Source: Paraburkholderia bryophila
GTDB lineage: Bacteria > Pseudomonadota > Gammaproteobacteria > Burkholderiales > Burkholderiaceae
Length of the DNA stretch: 64,000 bases
Assembly: GCF_013409255.1 (NCBI RefSeq)
Contig: NZ_JACCAS010000002.1
Coordinates: forward strand, 1,116,001-1,180,000
Reading direction: 5' to 3'
Both the position numbers and the translations under genes were made by a program. The notes under the pieces were generated by a model. It made no database searches and was not told the origin of the DNA. It worked only from the letters and a program-made list of their open reading frames with translations. Positions within the stretch are counted from its first letter, which is position 1. Each line of letters opens with the position of its first letter. This document shows positions 8,816-17,937 of this stretch, one piece after another.

Positions 8816-9955
8816 ATGCAAGCATCCGCACGCCTTCTACTTTGCGGCGCCCTGTGCGTCGGCAGCGGCGCAGCAGCGGCCCAATCGAGCGTGACGCTCT
8901 ACGGCATCATCGACACCGGTCTCGAGTACGTCTCGCACGCCAATGCCGCGGGCAAGGGCCTATTCCGCATGCCGTCCGTGACCGGCGAGCTGCCTTCGCG
9001 CTGGGGACTGCGCGGCAACGAAGATCTCGGCGGCGGCTACAGCGCGATCTTCACGCTCGAGAGCGGTTTCAACGTGCGCAACGGCGAGCAGGGTCAAGGG
9101 GGACGACTGTTCGGGCGCCAGGCGTTCGTGGGCATCAAGAGCCCGTATGGCACGGTCTCGTTCGGCCGCCAGTACACGATGACCTACCTCGCGCTGATGG
9201 GCGCGGACCTGATCGGCCCGGACATCTACGGACTCGGTTCACTCGACGCCTACGTGCCGAACGCCCGCGCCGACAACTCAGTGACCTATCTCGGCAGCTA
9301 TGCGGGCGTGACGCTCGGCGCCAACTACTCGTTCGGGCGCGACTCCGCGGGCACCGGCAATTCGCCGGGCCAGGGCACCTGCACGGGGTCGGTGGCCGGG
9401 AACGCCACGCAATGCCGCGAGTGGTCCGTCATGCTGAAGTACGACACGCCGCTGTTCGGCGTCGCGGCGTCCTATGAAGAACAGCGCGGCGGCAGCACCG
9501 CGGCGGCGAACTTCTTCGACGGCCTGGCGCCGACTCCGCTCACCAGCGCCGCCGACAAGGACGTTCGCACTCATGTGAGCGCCTACGCGAACCTCGGCAA
9601 GTTCAAGCTCGGGGCGGGCTGGCTCAACCGGCGCGTCGAACCCTCGGCGGTGACGATCGCCGACGTGCGCTCGAATCTGTTCTTCGTCGGCGCGGCGTAC
9701 ACCGTCACCCCCGCTTTCATCGTCGACGGCGAGGTCTATCACATCACCAATCGCGATCACGACACGCGCGCCACGATGGGCACGCTGCGCACCACCTATC
9801 TGCTGTCGAAGCGCACCGCTGTCTACGCGCAGGGCTCGTATCTGGCCAACAGCGCGAAAGCGGCCTACTCGGTCAGCGGCGGTGGCGGCGGCACGACACC
9901 CGCGCCGGGCACCGGCCAGACCGGCGTGATGGTCGGCCTTCGTCACTCGTTCTAG
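8816..9955 (+). CDS. Outer-membrane porin, Burkholderia/Gram-negative type (OmpC-like)
   Basis: This 379-residue protein carries a cleavable signal peptide ending at AAAA-QSSVTLYG, the standard start of Burkholderiales 16-strand porins, and ends in the outer-membrane sorting signal GLRHSF with terminal Phe. The PEFG-type constriction loop region follows YGTVSFGRQY. The ATG at 8816, with GGAGA 9 bases upstream, is chosen over an in-frame TTG 15 bases earlier. It lies between the MFS importer and the feruloyl esterase with short gaps, so it probably admits aromatic acids or their esters through the outer membrane as part of the ferulate regulon. Confidence 0.92.
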   Translation: MQASARLLLCGALCVGSGAAAAQSSVTLYGIIDTGLEYVSHANAAGKGLFRMPSVTGELPSRWGLRGNEDLGGGYSAIFTLESGFNVRNGEQGQGGRLFGRQAFVGIKSPYGTVSFGRQYTMTYLALMGADLIGPDIYGLGSLDAYVPNARADNSVTYLGSYAGVTLGANYSFGRDSAGTGNSPGQGTCTGSVAGNATQCREWSVMLKYDTPLFGVAASYEEQRGGSTAAANFFDGLAPTPLTSAADKDVRTHVSAYANLGKFKLGAGWLNRRVEPSAVTIADVRSNLFFVGAAYTVTPAFIVDGEVYHITNRDHDTRATMGTLRTTYLLSKRTAVYAQGSYLANSAKAAYSVSGGGGGTTPAPGTGQTGVMVGLRHSF

Positions 9956-9965
9956 GAGCGCTCGC

Positions 9966-11693
9966 ATGAAATACACCTCTATCGCGCTCGCCGCTGCCGC
10001 GGCGCTGAGCCTCGCCGCGTGCGGCGCCAACGACGTCGGCAGCGCCGCCACGACCAGCGCCAGTTCGTTGCCGCAACTCAGCGCCGCCACGTCGGCGACG
10101 CTAGCGGGCAATTGCGCGGCGCTCGCCGCGAAGCTCAGCTTCGCGAACACCGTCTTCACCTCCGTCACCGACGTCGCGGCCGGCACCCTCGCGGTGGCCG
10201 GCAAACCGATCGCCGAACACTGTCTGATCCAGGGCTACATGAATCAGCGCGTGAGCAGCGTGGACGGCAACACGTATGCGATCGGCTTCGAGATGCGTTT
10301 GCCGCTCGCATGGAACGGGCGCTTTTTCTACCAGGCCAATGGCGGCCTGGACGGCAACGTGGTCACGGCCACCGGCGAGATCGGCGGCGGCGGGCCGAGC
10401 ACCGACGCGCTCAACATGGGCTTCGCGGTGATCAGCTCGGATTCGGGGCACAGCGCGGCGCAGAACCCGCTGTTCGGCCTCGACCCGCAGGCGCGCATCG
10501 ACTACGGCTACAACGCCGTCGCCGTGCTCACGCCGATGGCCAAGCAGGTGATCAAGCTCGCGTACGGCAAAGCGCCCGATCGCAGCTACTTCGACGGCTG
10601 CTCCAACGGCGGCCGCCATGCACTCGTTGCGGCGGCGCGTTCGTCGGGCGATTACGACGGCATCATTGCCGGCGATCCGGGCGTCCATCTGCCGAAAGCG
10701 GCGATCGGCGAAATGTGGAGCGCGCAACAATTGGCCAGCGTAGCGACCTCGACGACGGCGAGCGGCCTGCCCGACATCACGACGGGTTTCACGGCCACGG
10801 AACGGCAGATGGTCGCATCGAAGATACTCGCCAAATGCGATGCGCTCGACGGCGTCAGCGACGGCCTCATCCAGGATATCAAGGCATGCCAGGCGAACTT
10901 CAGCCTCGCCAGCGACGTCCCCACCTGCAGCAACAACGTCCGCGACGGCACCTGTCTGACCGGCGCGCAAAAGACCGCGATCGGCAACGTGTTTTCCGGC
11001 GCGCGCAACAGCGCCGGCACGGCCCTATATGCAAGCTTTCCCTACGATGCGGGCCTGGGCCCTGGCTGGTCGGCATGGAAGCAGGCGAATTCGATCACGC
11101 TCGACCCGGCCGCGGCGGCGTTCACGTTCACCACGCCGCCGCAAAGCGCCTCGGTGTTGAGCCAGTTGTCGGCGTATGCGCTGAACTTCAGCATGGACAC
11201 CGACGCGCCGAAGATCTTCGCCACCAGCGGCGTGTATAGCGAGTCGGCCTGGTCGTTCATGACGCCGCCGGACGAAACCAACCTCAGCGCGCTGAAGCTG
11301 CGCGGCGCGAAACTGATGGTCTATCACGGCACGAGCGATCCGGTGTTTTCGTCGAACGACACGACCGACTGGTATCAACGGCTCGCCACGGCCAACGGTG
11401 GCGACGCATCCAACTTCGCGCGTCTTTACACGATCGCCGGGATGAACCACTGCAGCGGCGGCCCGAGCACTGACCAGTTCGACATGCTCACGCCGCTGAT
11501 CGCGTGGGTCGAACAGGGCAAGGCGCCGGACAGCGTGATCGCCACCGCGCGCGACGCGAGCAACGTCGTGCCGAACGCCGACGTGCCCGCCGCGTGGGGT
11601 GCGGGACGCGCGCGGCCGCTCTGCGCGTATCCGAAGGTGGCCCGCTACCAGGGCGGCGATGTCAACGCCGCGAGCAGTTTCGTCTGTAGCTGA
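9966..11693 (+). CDS. Tannase/feruloyl esterase family lipoprotein
   Basis: This 575-residue esterase of the tannase/feruloyl esterase B family begins with a lipoprotein signal whose lipobox LAAC puts the acylated Cys at residue 19. The catalytic Ser is in DGCSNGGRH and the paired His in GMNHCSGG, with the two flanking Cys forming the disulfide known for this family (CS-D-HC motif); the catalytic Asp is in HGTSDPVFS. It probably releases ferulate or other hydroxycinnamates from plant cell-wall or soluble esters in the periplasm or at the cell surface. It starts 10 bases after the porin stop codon. This gene makes the cluster a complete route from ester to vanillate. Confidence 0.9.
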   Translation: MKYTSIALAAAAALSLAACGANDVGSAATTSASSLPQLSAATSATLAGNCAALAAKLSFANTVFTSVTDVAAGTLAVAGKPIAEHCLIQGYMNQRVSSVDGNTYAIGFEMRLPLAWNGRFFYQANGGLDGNVVTATGEIGGGGPSTDALNMGFAVISSDSGHSAAQNPLFGLDPQARIDYGYNAVAVLTPMAKQVIKLAYGKAPDRSYFDGCSNGGRHALVAAARSSGDYDGIIAGDPGVHLPKAAIGEMWSAQQLASVATSTTASGLPDITTGFTATERQMVASKILAKCDALDGVSDGLIQDIKACQANFSLASDVPTCSNNVRDGTCLTGAQKTAIGNVFSGARNSAGTALYASFPYDAGLGPGWSAWKQANSITLDPAAAAFTFTTPPQSASVLSQLSAYALNFSMDTDAPKIFATSGVYSESAWSFMTPPDETNLSALKLRGAKLMVYHGTSDPVFSSNDTTDWYQRLATANGGDASNFARLYTIAGMNHCSGGPSTDQFDMLTPLIAWVEQGKAPDSVIATARDASNVVPNADVPAAWGAGRARPLCAYPKVARYQGGDVNAASSFVCS

Positions 11694-12114
11694 GACGGCG
11701 GCCGACATCGGTAGCCCGCACGGGAGTCCGCGCCGCGGGATGGCGGCCGGGCTTCCGCGTACGCTTGCGCTTCGTGCGCGATACTTCCTTGCACTGGTTT
11801 GAAAAAAACGCCCGCCGTTGCGCGGGTTATCCGCCGACTATCCTCGGATAGCCCGCGGATAACGACCGGCTGACAAGCCCGGCCGACGACCTCGGCCGAC
11901 AACCCGTCCGCGCCCCCCGCCCGCACGACGCCCCGCCCCGCCAGCTTGCAGTTCGCCAACCGCGTCGGGGCCGGATAGAATCCCCCCGTCCAACACCGAC
12001 ACGCTTCACCTGCACTCAAGAGCAGGAACGCGGATTGCTATTTACATGAGTTTGAGCGATCGCCGCGTCACGCACGAGCCGTCGCTTCTCTGCACTCTGA
12101 ATGACACATCGACA
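11694..12114. other. Non-coding gap holding a nested inverted repeat
   Basis: No convincing gene was found in this stretch. It contains a nested palindrome at 11827-11862: an outer 8-base stem TTATCCGC/GCGGATAA encloses CTATCC/GGATAG. This may end the esterase transcript, although no T-tract follows. The upstream boundary of the next gene is uncertain because neither in-frame ATG (12046 or 12115) has a good ribosome binding site. Confidence 0.5.
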
Positions 12115-13635
12115 ATGACTATCCACGAATCCCAGACGTCTTCCTCGCCGGAGCCCAGCCGATCGAGCGCGGCCCGGTCTGACGCGGCCCGCGCCAATGT
12201 GGAAACAGGCGTGCCGGGTCTTGACGAGATCCTGGGCGGCGGTCTTGTCCGCGGCGGCGTCTATCTGCTGGAAGGCATGGCCGGCGCAGGCAAGACGATT
12301 CTGTCGAGCCAGATTGGCTTTCATCGTGTAAGCCGGGGCGAGAAGGTGCTGTACATGACCTTGATCGCCGAATCGCACGACAAGTTGCTGAGCCACCTCA
12401 AAGGCCTGAGTTTCTTCGACGAGAACGCCGTCGCGCAGCAAATGCTGTTCGTGTCCGGCTATCACGAACTGATGCAGGACGGCCTCGACGGCTTCCTGAA
12501 ACTGATCGCGTCGAGCATCTACGACTACCGGCCGAGCCTGATGATCATCGACGGTTTTCGCAGCGCGCGCGAATTCAGCGAAACCGAGCTGTCGCTGTCG
12601 AAGTTCATCCACGAACTGAACGCGCTGGTCGCGGCAATGGACTGCACCACCTTGCTGCTCGCGCCGCTGTCCGGCAACGAGCCGCATCCGGAACACACGC
12701 TGGTCGACGGCCTGATCGAGCTGAACCGCTATAACGACGGCATGCGCCGCGCCCGCGAAATCGAAGTGCACAAGATGCGCGCGCGCAACCATTTGATGGG
12801 CAAGCACTTCTTCCGCATCGCCGAAAGCGGCTTGCTGATGTTCCCGCGCATGGAAGCGCAATGCGCCGCGGCGCCCGGTCCGGTGGATCTGAAAACGCGC
12901 CTCGGCTTCGGCTTGCCGCATCTCGACGGCCTGCTCGGCGGCGGCTTCGCGCAAGGCTCCACGACCACGCTGATCGGGCCGTCCGGGGTCGGCAAGACGC
13001 TCCTCTGTCTGCAATTCCTCGCGGCCGGCGTGGCGCGCGGCGAACGCTGCGTGTACCTGGGCTTCTATGAAGGACCGCAGCGGCTGATCGGCAAAGCCGA
13101 GGCCGTGTCGATCGCACTGACCGACGCGCACGCGGACGGCCACCTGATGATTCAATGGCAGCCGGCCATCGAACTCGCCGTCGACGAACTCGCGGCCAAC
13201 GCGCTCGCCACGGTCAAACGGATCGGCGCCACGCGCATCGTGATCGACGGCGTGGAGGGTTTCCGCGACTCGGCGTTGCGCACCGAGCGCTTCGGCCTGT
13301 TCCTCAACGCCTTTCTGCACCAGCTTCGCGAAGCCTGCGTCACCACGCTGCTCACGGAAGAACTGCCGCTCTACGCCGACCCCGGCCACGCGAAGAGCGT
13401 GCGCGTGTCGGCCTTGACCGAAAACCTCGTGCTGTTGCGCTACGCTGAAACCGACGCCGGTTTGCGCCGGATGATTTCGGTGGTCAAGCAACGCGAAAGC
13501 GCGCACGACACCTCGTTGCGCGAGCTCGTGATTTCGTCCGACGGTCTCGACGTGATGGAAAGCGCGGTCAGTCCCGCCAGCGTAGTCTCGGCGCCCGGCT
13601 TGTCGGCCACGCTGCAAGCGCGACGAAATCCCTAG
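12115..13635 (+). CDS. KaiC-like double-domain RecA/RadA ATPase
   Basis: About 506 residues form two KaiC (RecA-fold) domains. The first has Walker A GMAGAGKT (residues 54-61) and Walker B LMIIDGF; the second has GPSGVGKT in the middle of the protein and RIVIDGV. In cyanobacteria KaiC is the clock ATPase, but proteobacterial homologues without KaiA/KaiB are linked to stress or signalling. A response-regulator gene follows after 6 bases, so the two probably act together. The start is uncertain: an in-frame ATG at 12046 would add 23 residues, and neither has a clear ribosome binding site. The catalytic Glu pairs typical of KaiC were not verified. Confidence 0.85.
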   Translation: MTIHESQTSSSPEPSRSSAARSDAARANVETGVPGLDEILGGGLVRGGVYLLEGMAGAGKTILSSQIGFHRVSRGEKVLYMTLIAESHDKLLSHLKGLSFFDENAVAQQMLFVSGYHELMQDGLDGFLKLIASSIYDYRPSLMIIDGFRSAREFSETELSLSKFIHELNALVAAMDCTTLLLAPLSGNEPHPEHTLVDGLIELNRYNDGMRRAREIEVHKMRARNHLMGKHFFRIAESGLLMFPRMEAQCAAAPGPVDLKTRLGFGLPHLDGLLGGGFAQGSTTTLIGPSGVGKTLLCLQFLAAGVARGERCVYLGFYEGPQRLIGKAEAVSIALTDAHADGHLMIQWQPAIELAVDELAANALATVKRIGATRIVIDGVEGFRDSALRTERFGLFLNAFLHQLREACVTTLLTEELPLYADPGHAKSVRVSALTENLVLLRYAETDAGLRRMISVVKQRESAHDTSLRELVISSDGLDVMESAVSPASVVSAPGLSATLQARRNP

Positions 13636-13641
13636 CCGCCC

Positions 13642-13992
13642 ATGAAAACCATTCTGGTCGTGGACGACGAGTTCGACATTCTCACGGTCTGGCGACTGCT
13701 GCTGGAGCGGCACGGCTATACGGTACTGACAGCGTCGAACGGAGCCGCCGCGCTCGAACAGATACGCAAGACCCGGCCCGACATCATCGTGTCGGACTGC
13801 ATGATGCCGATCATGTCCGGGCAGCAACTGTGCGCGGTGCTGAACGCCGACGCCAATCTGCGCAACATTCCGATTCTGCTGTGCAGCGCGGCGGCGGACA
13901 TCGCCGTTCAGCCGAATCCTCATATCGAATACGCGCGCAAGCCGCTTTCATTCGACACCCTGCTGAAGACTCTGCAGCGCCTCGCTCCGTAA
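13642..13992 (+). CDS. Single-domain (CheY-like) response regulator
   Basis: This 116-residue protein is a lone receiver domain. The acidic pocket D8-D9, the phospho-acceptor D52 (in IIVSDCMMP), the switch Ser (LLCSAA) and the conserved Lys in ARKPLS are all present. It has no output domain, so it must act through a partner, most simply the KaiC-like ATPase whose gene ends 6 bases earlier. No histidine kinase gene is adjacent. Confidence 0.9.
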   Translation: MKTILVVDDEFDILTVWRLLLERHGYTVLTASNGAAALEQIRKTRPDIIVSDCMMPIMSGQQLCAVLNADANLRNIPILLCSAAADIAVQPNPHIEYARKPLSFDTLLKTLQRLAP

Positions 13993-13998
13993 TCAGAC

Positions 13999-14024
13999 GC
14001 CGGACGGCCAGCGGCCGTTCCGGC
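13999..14024 (+). terminator. Hairpin after the KaiC/response-regulator operon
   Basis: GCCGGACGGCC (13999-14009) and GGCCGTTCCGGC (14013-14024) form an 11-pair stem with one bulge and an AGC loop, 7 bases after the response-regulator stop codon. The T-tract is poor, so termination is likely but not certain. Confidence 0.45.
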
Positions 14025-14182
14025 TCCGGCCAGCTTTGTGGCGGGCTCCGCCTAGCTCCGTCCGGCCTCGTCCAGCCAGGTCCAGAAGTCCGGCGGCCTG
14101 CTCGCCTTCCCTTCCCGTTAGCTCTCTAGGTAAAACCCCCGATTCCTCGCGCCCTCGAGTCGGACTACTCTCCGCCAATCTA

Positions 14183-14215
14183 TTCTATAGAACATCGTTC
14201 TGTCTAATAGAACGA
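14183..14215. promoter_or_regulatory. Tandem inverted repeats before the MFS/CoA-transferase operon
   Basis: Two palindromes lie side by side: TTCTATAGAA (14183-14192) and TCGTTCT-N7-AGAACGA (14195-14215). Both use GTTCT/AGAAC half-sites. They end 31 bases before the MFS start codon and probably form the operator of an unlinked regulator, since no regulator gene is adjacent. Confidence 0.55.
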
Positions 14216-14246
14216 TTTGGACAAGAGACAGCCGAAGGAGGATTCC

Positions 14247-15680
14247 ATGGCAAGCCTGCCGATCGATGCGCGACGCGCGTCGTCCGATTCAACCGCCGGG
14301 ACGCCGGGGCTCACGCCCGGCATCAACGCGCGCATCGACCGTCTGCCCGCCACGCGCGCGGTGTGGATGCTGGTATTCCTGCTGTCGATCGGCGGCTGGT
14401 TCGAGTTCTACGATCTGTTTTTCACCGCGTATGTGGGCCCTGGTCTCGTCAAGACCGGTATGTACGCGACGACCACCGCGTCGTTCTTCGGCGTGTCGGG
14501 TCTCGGCGCGTTCGTGGCGGCGTCGTTCGCCGGGCTGTTCATCGGCACGTTCTTTCTGGCGGGCATGGCCGACCGTTATGGCCGCAAGACCGTCTTCACC
14601 GTGTCGCTGCTGTGGTACTCCGTGGCCACGCTGATCATGGCGTTCCAGAGCTCCGCGCCCGCCATCAATCTGTGGCGGCTGATCGCCGGGATCGGCGTGG
14701 GCGTCGAACTGGTCACTATCGATACCTACGTCAGCGAACTCGTGCCGAAGCATCTGCGCGGCCGTGCATTCGCGTTCGTCCACCTCGTGCAGTACACCGC
14801 CGTGCCCTCGGTCGCGTTCCTCGCGTGGTGGCTGGTGCCGCGCACGCCGTTCGGACTCGACGGCTGGCGCTGGGTGGTGATCATCGGCGCGTTGGGCGCG
14901 GTGGTGGTGTGGGCGATTCGCCGGCGCGTGCCGGAAAGCCCGCGCTGGCTCGCGCAACAGGGCCGCACCGCCGAAGCCGAACAGGTGCTGCAGACCCTGG
15001 AAGCCAAGGTCGCCGCGCAATACGGCAAGCCGTTGCCGGCGCCGGTGCCGACCGTCGAACCGGCCACCACCAAAGCCGCCTTCCGCGAAATCTGGCAGCC
15101 GCCGTATCGCCGCCGCGCGATCACCATGCTCGTGTTCAACCTGTTCCAGGCAATCGGTTTTTACGGCTTCGCCTCGTGGGTGCCAACGCTGCTGGTGTCC
15201 AAAGGCGTGACGATCACGCACAGCCTGCTGTACTCGTTCGTCATCGCGATTTCGAATCCGTTCGGGCCGTTGATCGGCATGGCGATCGCCGACCGGATCG
15301 AACGTAAAACGCTGATCGTGCTGTCGGCGCTCGGCATCGTTATTTTCGGCAGTCTGTTCGCCACGCAAACCTCGCCCGCCATGCTGATGACGCTCGGCGT
15401 GATGATCACGTTGTGCGGCACGCTGCTGTCGGTCGGGTATCACGCGTATCAAACCGAGCTCTTCCCCACGCGTTTGCGAGCGCGCGCCGTCGGCTTTGTT
15501 TACTCGATGTCGCGTCTGTCCGCGATGTTCTCGGGCTTCATGATCGCGTTCGCGTTGCGTCACTTCGACGTGACCGGTGTGTTCGCGCTGATCAGCGTGT
15601 CGATGGTGATGGTGATGGGTGCGATCGGCATTTTCGGACCACGCACCAACAACCTCAATCTCGACGAAATCTCGCATTGA
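14247..15680 (+). CDS. MFS transporter (metabolite:H+ symporter type)
   Basis: This 477-residue sugar/metabolite MFS transporter has the loop 2-3 motif GMADRYGRKTVF and the central PESPRWL motif of the sugar-porter-like metabolite:H+ symporters. The ATG at 14247 follows AAGGAGG at ideal spacing, ruling out the longer TTG frame. It is followed after 16 bases by a CoA-transferase and then by a citryl-CoA-lyase-like gene, so its substrate is probably a di- or tricarboxylic acid that these enzymes activate and cleave. It lies downstream of a pair of palindromes that look like regulator sites. Substrate is inferred. Confidence 0.88.
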   Translation: MASLPIDARRASSDSTAGTPGLTPGINARIDRLPATRAVWMLVFLLSIGGWFEFYDLFFTAYVGPGLVKTGMYATTTASFFGVSGLGAFVAASFAGLFIGTFFLAGMADRYGRKTVFTVSLLWYSVATLIMAFQSSAPAINLWRLIAGIGVGVELVTIDTYVSELVPKHLRGRAFAFVHLVQYTAVPSVAFLAWWLVPRTPFGLDGWRWVVIIGALGAVVVWAIRRRVPESPRWLAQQGRTAEAEQVLQTLEAKVAAQYGKPLPAPVPTVEPATTKAAFREIWQPPYRRRAITMLVFNLFQAIGFYGFASWVPTLLVSKGVTITHSLLYSFVIAISNPFGPLIGMAIADRIERKTLIVLSALGIVIFGSLFATQTSPAMLMTLGVMITLCGTLLSVGYHAYQTELFPTRLRARAVGFVYSMSRLSAMFSGFMIAFALRHFDVTGVFALISVSMVMVMGAIGIFGPRTNNLNLDEISH

Positions 15681-15696
15681 AACAGAGGCTTTTGAC

Positions 15697-16896
15697 ATGA
15701 CGCTGCCACTGGCTGGAGTCCGCGTACTGGACTTATCGAATGTATTGGCGGGGCCGTTTTGCGCGTATCAACTCGCGCTGCTCGGCGCCGAGGTGATCAA
15801 GGTCGAGCATCCCGAAGGTGGCGATCTCGCGCGGCGGCTGGGCGCCGATAAGGAAGCGTCGGCGCGCAACATGGGCGCCTCGTTCGTCGCGGTGAACGCG
15901 GGCAAGCAGTCCATCACGCTCAATCTGAAAGACCCGCGCGGCAAGGAAATTCTGCGCGAGCTCGTCAAGACCGCCGACGTGCTCGTCGAAAATTTCCGGC
16001 CCGGCGTGATGACGCGCCTCGGGCTCGATTTCGACGCGTTGCGCGAGGTCAATCCGAAGCTCGTGTATTGCGCGATCTCCGGCTTCGGCATGGACGGCGA
16101 GTTCGCGAAGCGCCCGGCCTACGATCAGATCATTCAAGGCATTTCCGGTGTGATGAGCGTGACCGGCGACGCCGACAGCGCGCCGTTGCGCGTCGGCTAT
16201 CCGGTGTCGGACACGGTGGGCGGCCTCACCGCCGCGTTCGGTATCTGCGCGGCGCTGCTCGACGCGCGGGCGACCGGACACGGCCGCATGCTCGACGTGT
16301 CGATGCTCGAAGCCACGCTCGCCACCATGGGCTGGGTCGTGTCGAACTACCTGAACGCCGGTGTCACGCCGACGCCGATGGGCAACGAGAATTTCACCGC
16401 CGCGCCGTCGGGTACCTTCAAGACCGGCGACGGCCCGCTCAATATCGCGGCCAACGAAAACAAACAGTTCGCGAGCCTGTGCGAACTGATCGGCCGCGCC
16501 GATCTGCTCGACGATCCGCGCTTTGCCGAACGCAACGCGCGCAAGCTGAATCGCGCGGCGTTGAAAGCGGAGATCGAAGCGGCGCTCGCGAGCGATAGCG
16601 CCGCGAACTGGGAAACGAAGTGCTTCGAAGCGGGCGTGCCGGCTGGCCGCGTGATGTCGGTGCCGGAAATCCTCGCGCATCCGCATCTGGAGTCGCGCGC
16701 GTTTATCCGCGAATTTGCCGGCACGCCCGACACCGACCGGCAACGCGTGACGCGCGCGGGTTTCCGTCTGCATGACGCGGATACCGCGCCCGCCACCCCC
16801 GCGCCGGTTCTCTCGGCGCACACCCGTGAACAACTCGGCGCGCTTGGCTACGACGACGCGCACATCGACGAACTGCGCGCCGAAGGAGTGATCTGA
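15697..16896 (+). CDS. Class III (CaiB/BaiF) CoA-transferase
   Basis: This 399-residue family III CoA-transferase starts with the typical LAGVRVLDLSNVLAGPF and carries the catalytic Asp expected at about residue 170 (in GYPVSDTVGG), which forms the acyl-aspartyl anhydride. It moves CoA between an acyl-CoA and a carboxylic acid. It lies in an operon with an MFS transporter (16 bases upstream) and a citryl-CoA-lyase-like gene (2 bases downstream), which suggests that it activates the imported carboxylate, perhaps citrate or a relative, for cleavage by the next enzyme. Confidence 0.9.
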   Translation: MTLPLAGVRVLDLSNVLAGPFCAYQLALLGAEVIKVEHPEGGDLARRLGADKEASARNMGASFVAVNAGKQSITLNLKDPRGKEILRELVKTADVLVENFRPGVMTRLGLDFDALREVNPKLVYCAISGFGMDGEFAKRPAYDQIIQGISGVMSVTGDADSAPLRVGYPVSDTVGGLTAAFGICAALLDARATGHGRMLDVSMLEATLATMGWVVSNYLNAGVTPTPMGNENFTAAPSGTFKTGDGPLNIAANENKQFASLCELIGRADLLDDPRFAERNARKLNRAALKAEIEAALASDSAANWETKCFEAGVPAGRVMSVPEILAHPHLESRAFIREFAGTPDTDRQRVTRAGFRLHDADTAPATPAPVLSAHTREQLGALGYDDAHIDELRAEGVI

Positions 16897-16898
16897 CC

Positions 16899-17723
16899 AT
16901 GACGCAAACATTCGACGCGGCCAGGCTCGCCGCCGACTATTGGAGCACCTCGATCATCGACATCCATCCGGGGTCGATCAAGGTGCGCGGCTTTCCAATT
17001 CAGGAGCTGATCGGCAACGTCAGCTTTCCGCAGATGATCTGGCTGATGCTGCGTGGCGAATTGCCCGACGCGGCGCAGGCGCGTTTGTTCGAGGCCGCGC
17101 TGGTGGCGTCCGTCGATCATGGCCCGCATGCGCCATCAATCGCGATTTCGCGGATGGCGACCAGTTGCGGCCTGCCTTTGAACGGCGCGATGGCCTCGGC
17201 GATCAATGCGCTGGACGACGTGCACGGCGGCGCCGGACAGCAGGCGGTCGAACTGTACGACTCGATCGGCGCGCTGATGGAGGCGGGCGCGACGCTGGAA
17301 GACGCGGTTGAACAAGGCGTGGATGCTTTCACGACAGCACACGGCAAATATCTGCCCGGCTTCGGCCACCGTTTCCATCCGGTCGATCCGCGCGCAGTGC
17401 GACTGCTCGCGCTGGTCGACGCCAGCGTCGCCGAGGAGCACATCGGCGGACGTTATGCGGCGATCGCGCGCGGCATCGAGGCACTGCTCCAGCGCCGTAA
17501 AAGCAAACCCGTGCCGATGAATATCGACGGCGCTACCGCGGTGATCTACGCCGAACTCGGTTTTGCGCCGGAACTGGCGCGTGGCGTTTTCTGCCTGTCG
17601 CGCGCGGTTGGGATTCTGTCGCACGCGTGGGAGCAGCGCGGACGCCATGAGCGCAACAAAGGCCCCATGCCGCGCCAGATGAGCTACACGTACACGGGCG
17701 AGCCCGAGCGTCATCTGCCCTGA
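16899..17723 (+). CDS. Citryl-CoA lyase-like protein (short citrate-synthase family)
   Basis: This 274-residue protein corresponds to the catalytic part of citrate synthase and lacks the long N-terminal region of the ~430-residue enzyme. All three catalytic positions are present: H109 (VHGGAG), H157 (GFGHRFHPVDPRA) and D210 (NIDGATAVI). Short homologues of this kind include citryl-CoA lyase, which cleaves citryl-CoA to acetyl-CoA and oxaloacetate. The gene begins 2 bases after the CoA-transferase stop codon, matching a transferase-then-lyase pathway. Malyl- or methylcitryl-CoA cleavage are possible alternatives. Confidence 0.82.
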   Translation: MTQTFDAARLAADYWSTSIIDIHPGSIKVRGFPIQELIGNVSFPQMIWLMLRGELPDAAQARLFEAALVASVDHGPHAPSIAISRMATSCGLPLNGAMASAINALDDVHGGAGQQAVELYDSIGALMEAGATLEDAVEQGVDAFTTAHGKYLPGFGHRFHPVDPRAVRLLALVDASVAEEHIGGRYAAIARGIEALLQRRKSKPVPMNIDGATAVIYAELGFAPELARGVFCLSRAVGILSHAWEQRGRHERNKGPMPRQMSYTYTGEPERHLP

Positions 17724-17937
17724 ACGGGCGGTGCGGCGGCCCAGGCTTCCGGGCTGCCCCGCCTCCCGGGACGCCCGCCAGCGCGCCCCAACACCCACCG
17801 ACTCACGTTGAGACGATCGCGCGATTTGTTGAGCTTTCCCCGCGTTCACCGTAATGCCGCCTCCTTTTACAGTACGTCATCGAACGCGCAAGGCCAGAAC
17901 ATCGGAGCGCGTCGCAACGACAGTTGGAGGTGCGGTG

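Noticed and set aside
11811..11825. CCCGC...GCGGG hairpin preceded by an A-run, which would read as an intrinsic terminator on the minus strand
   Set aside because: No minus-strand gene ends there and the stem is only 5 bases, so it was not listed as a terminator.
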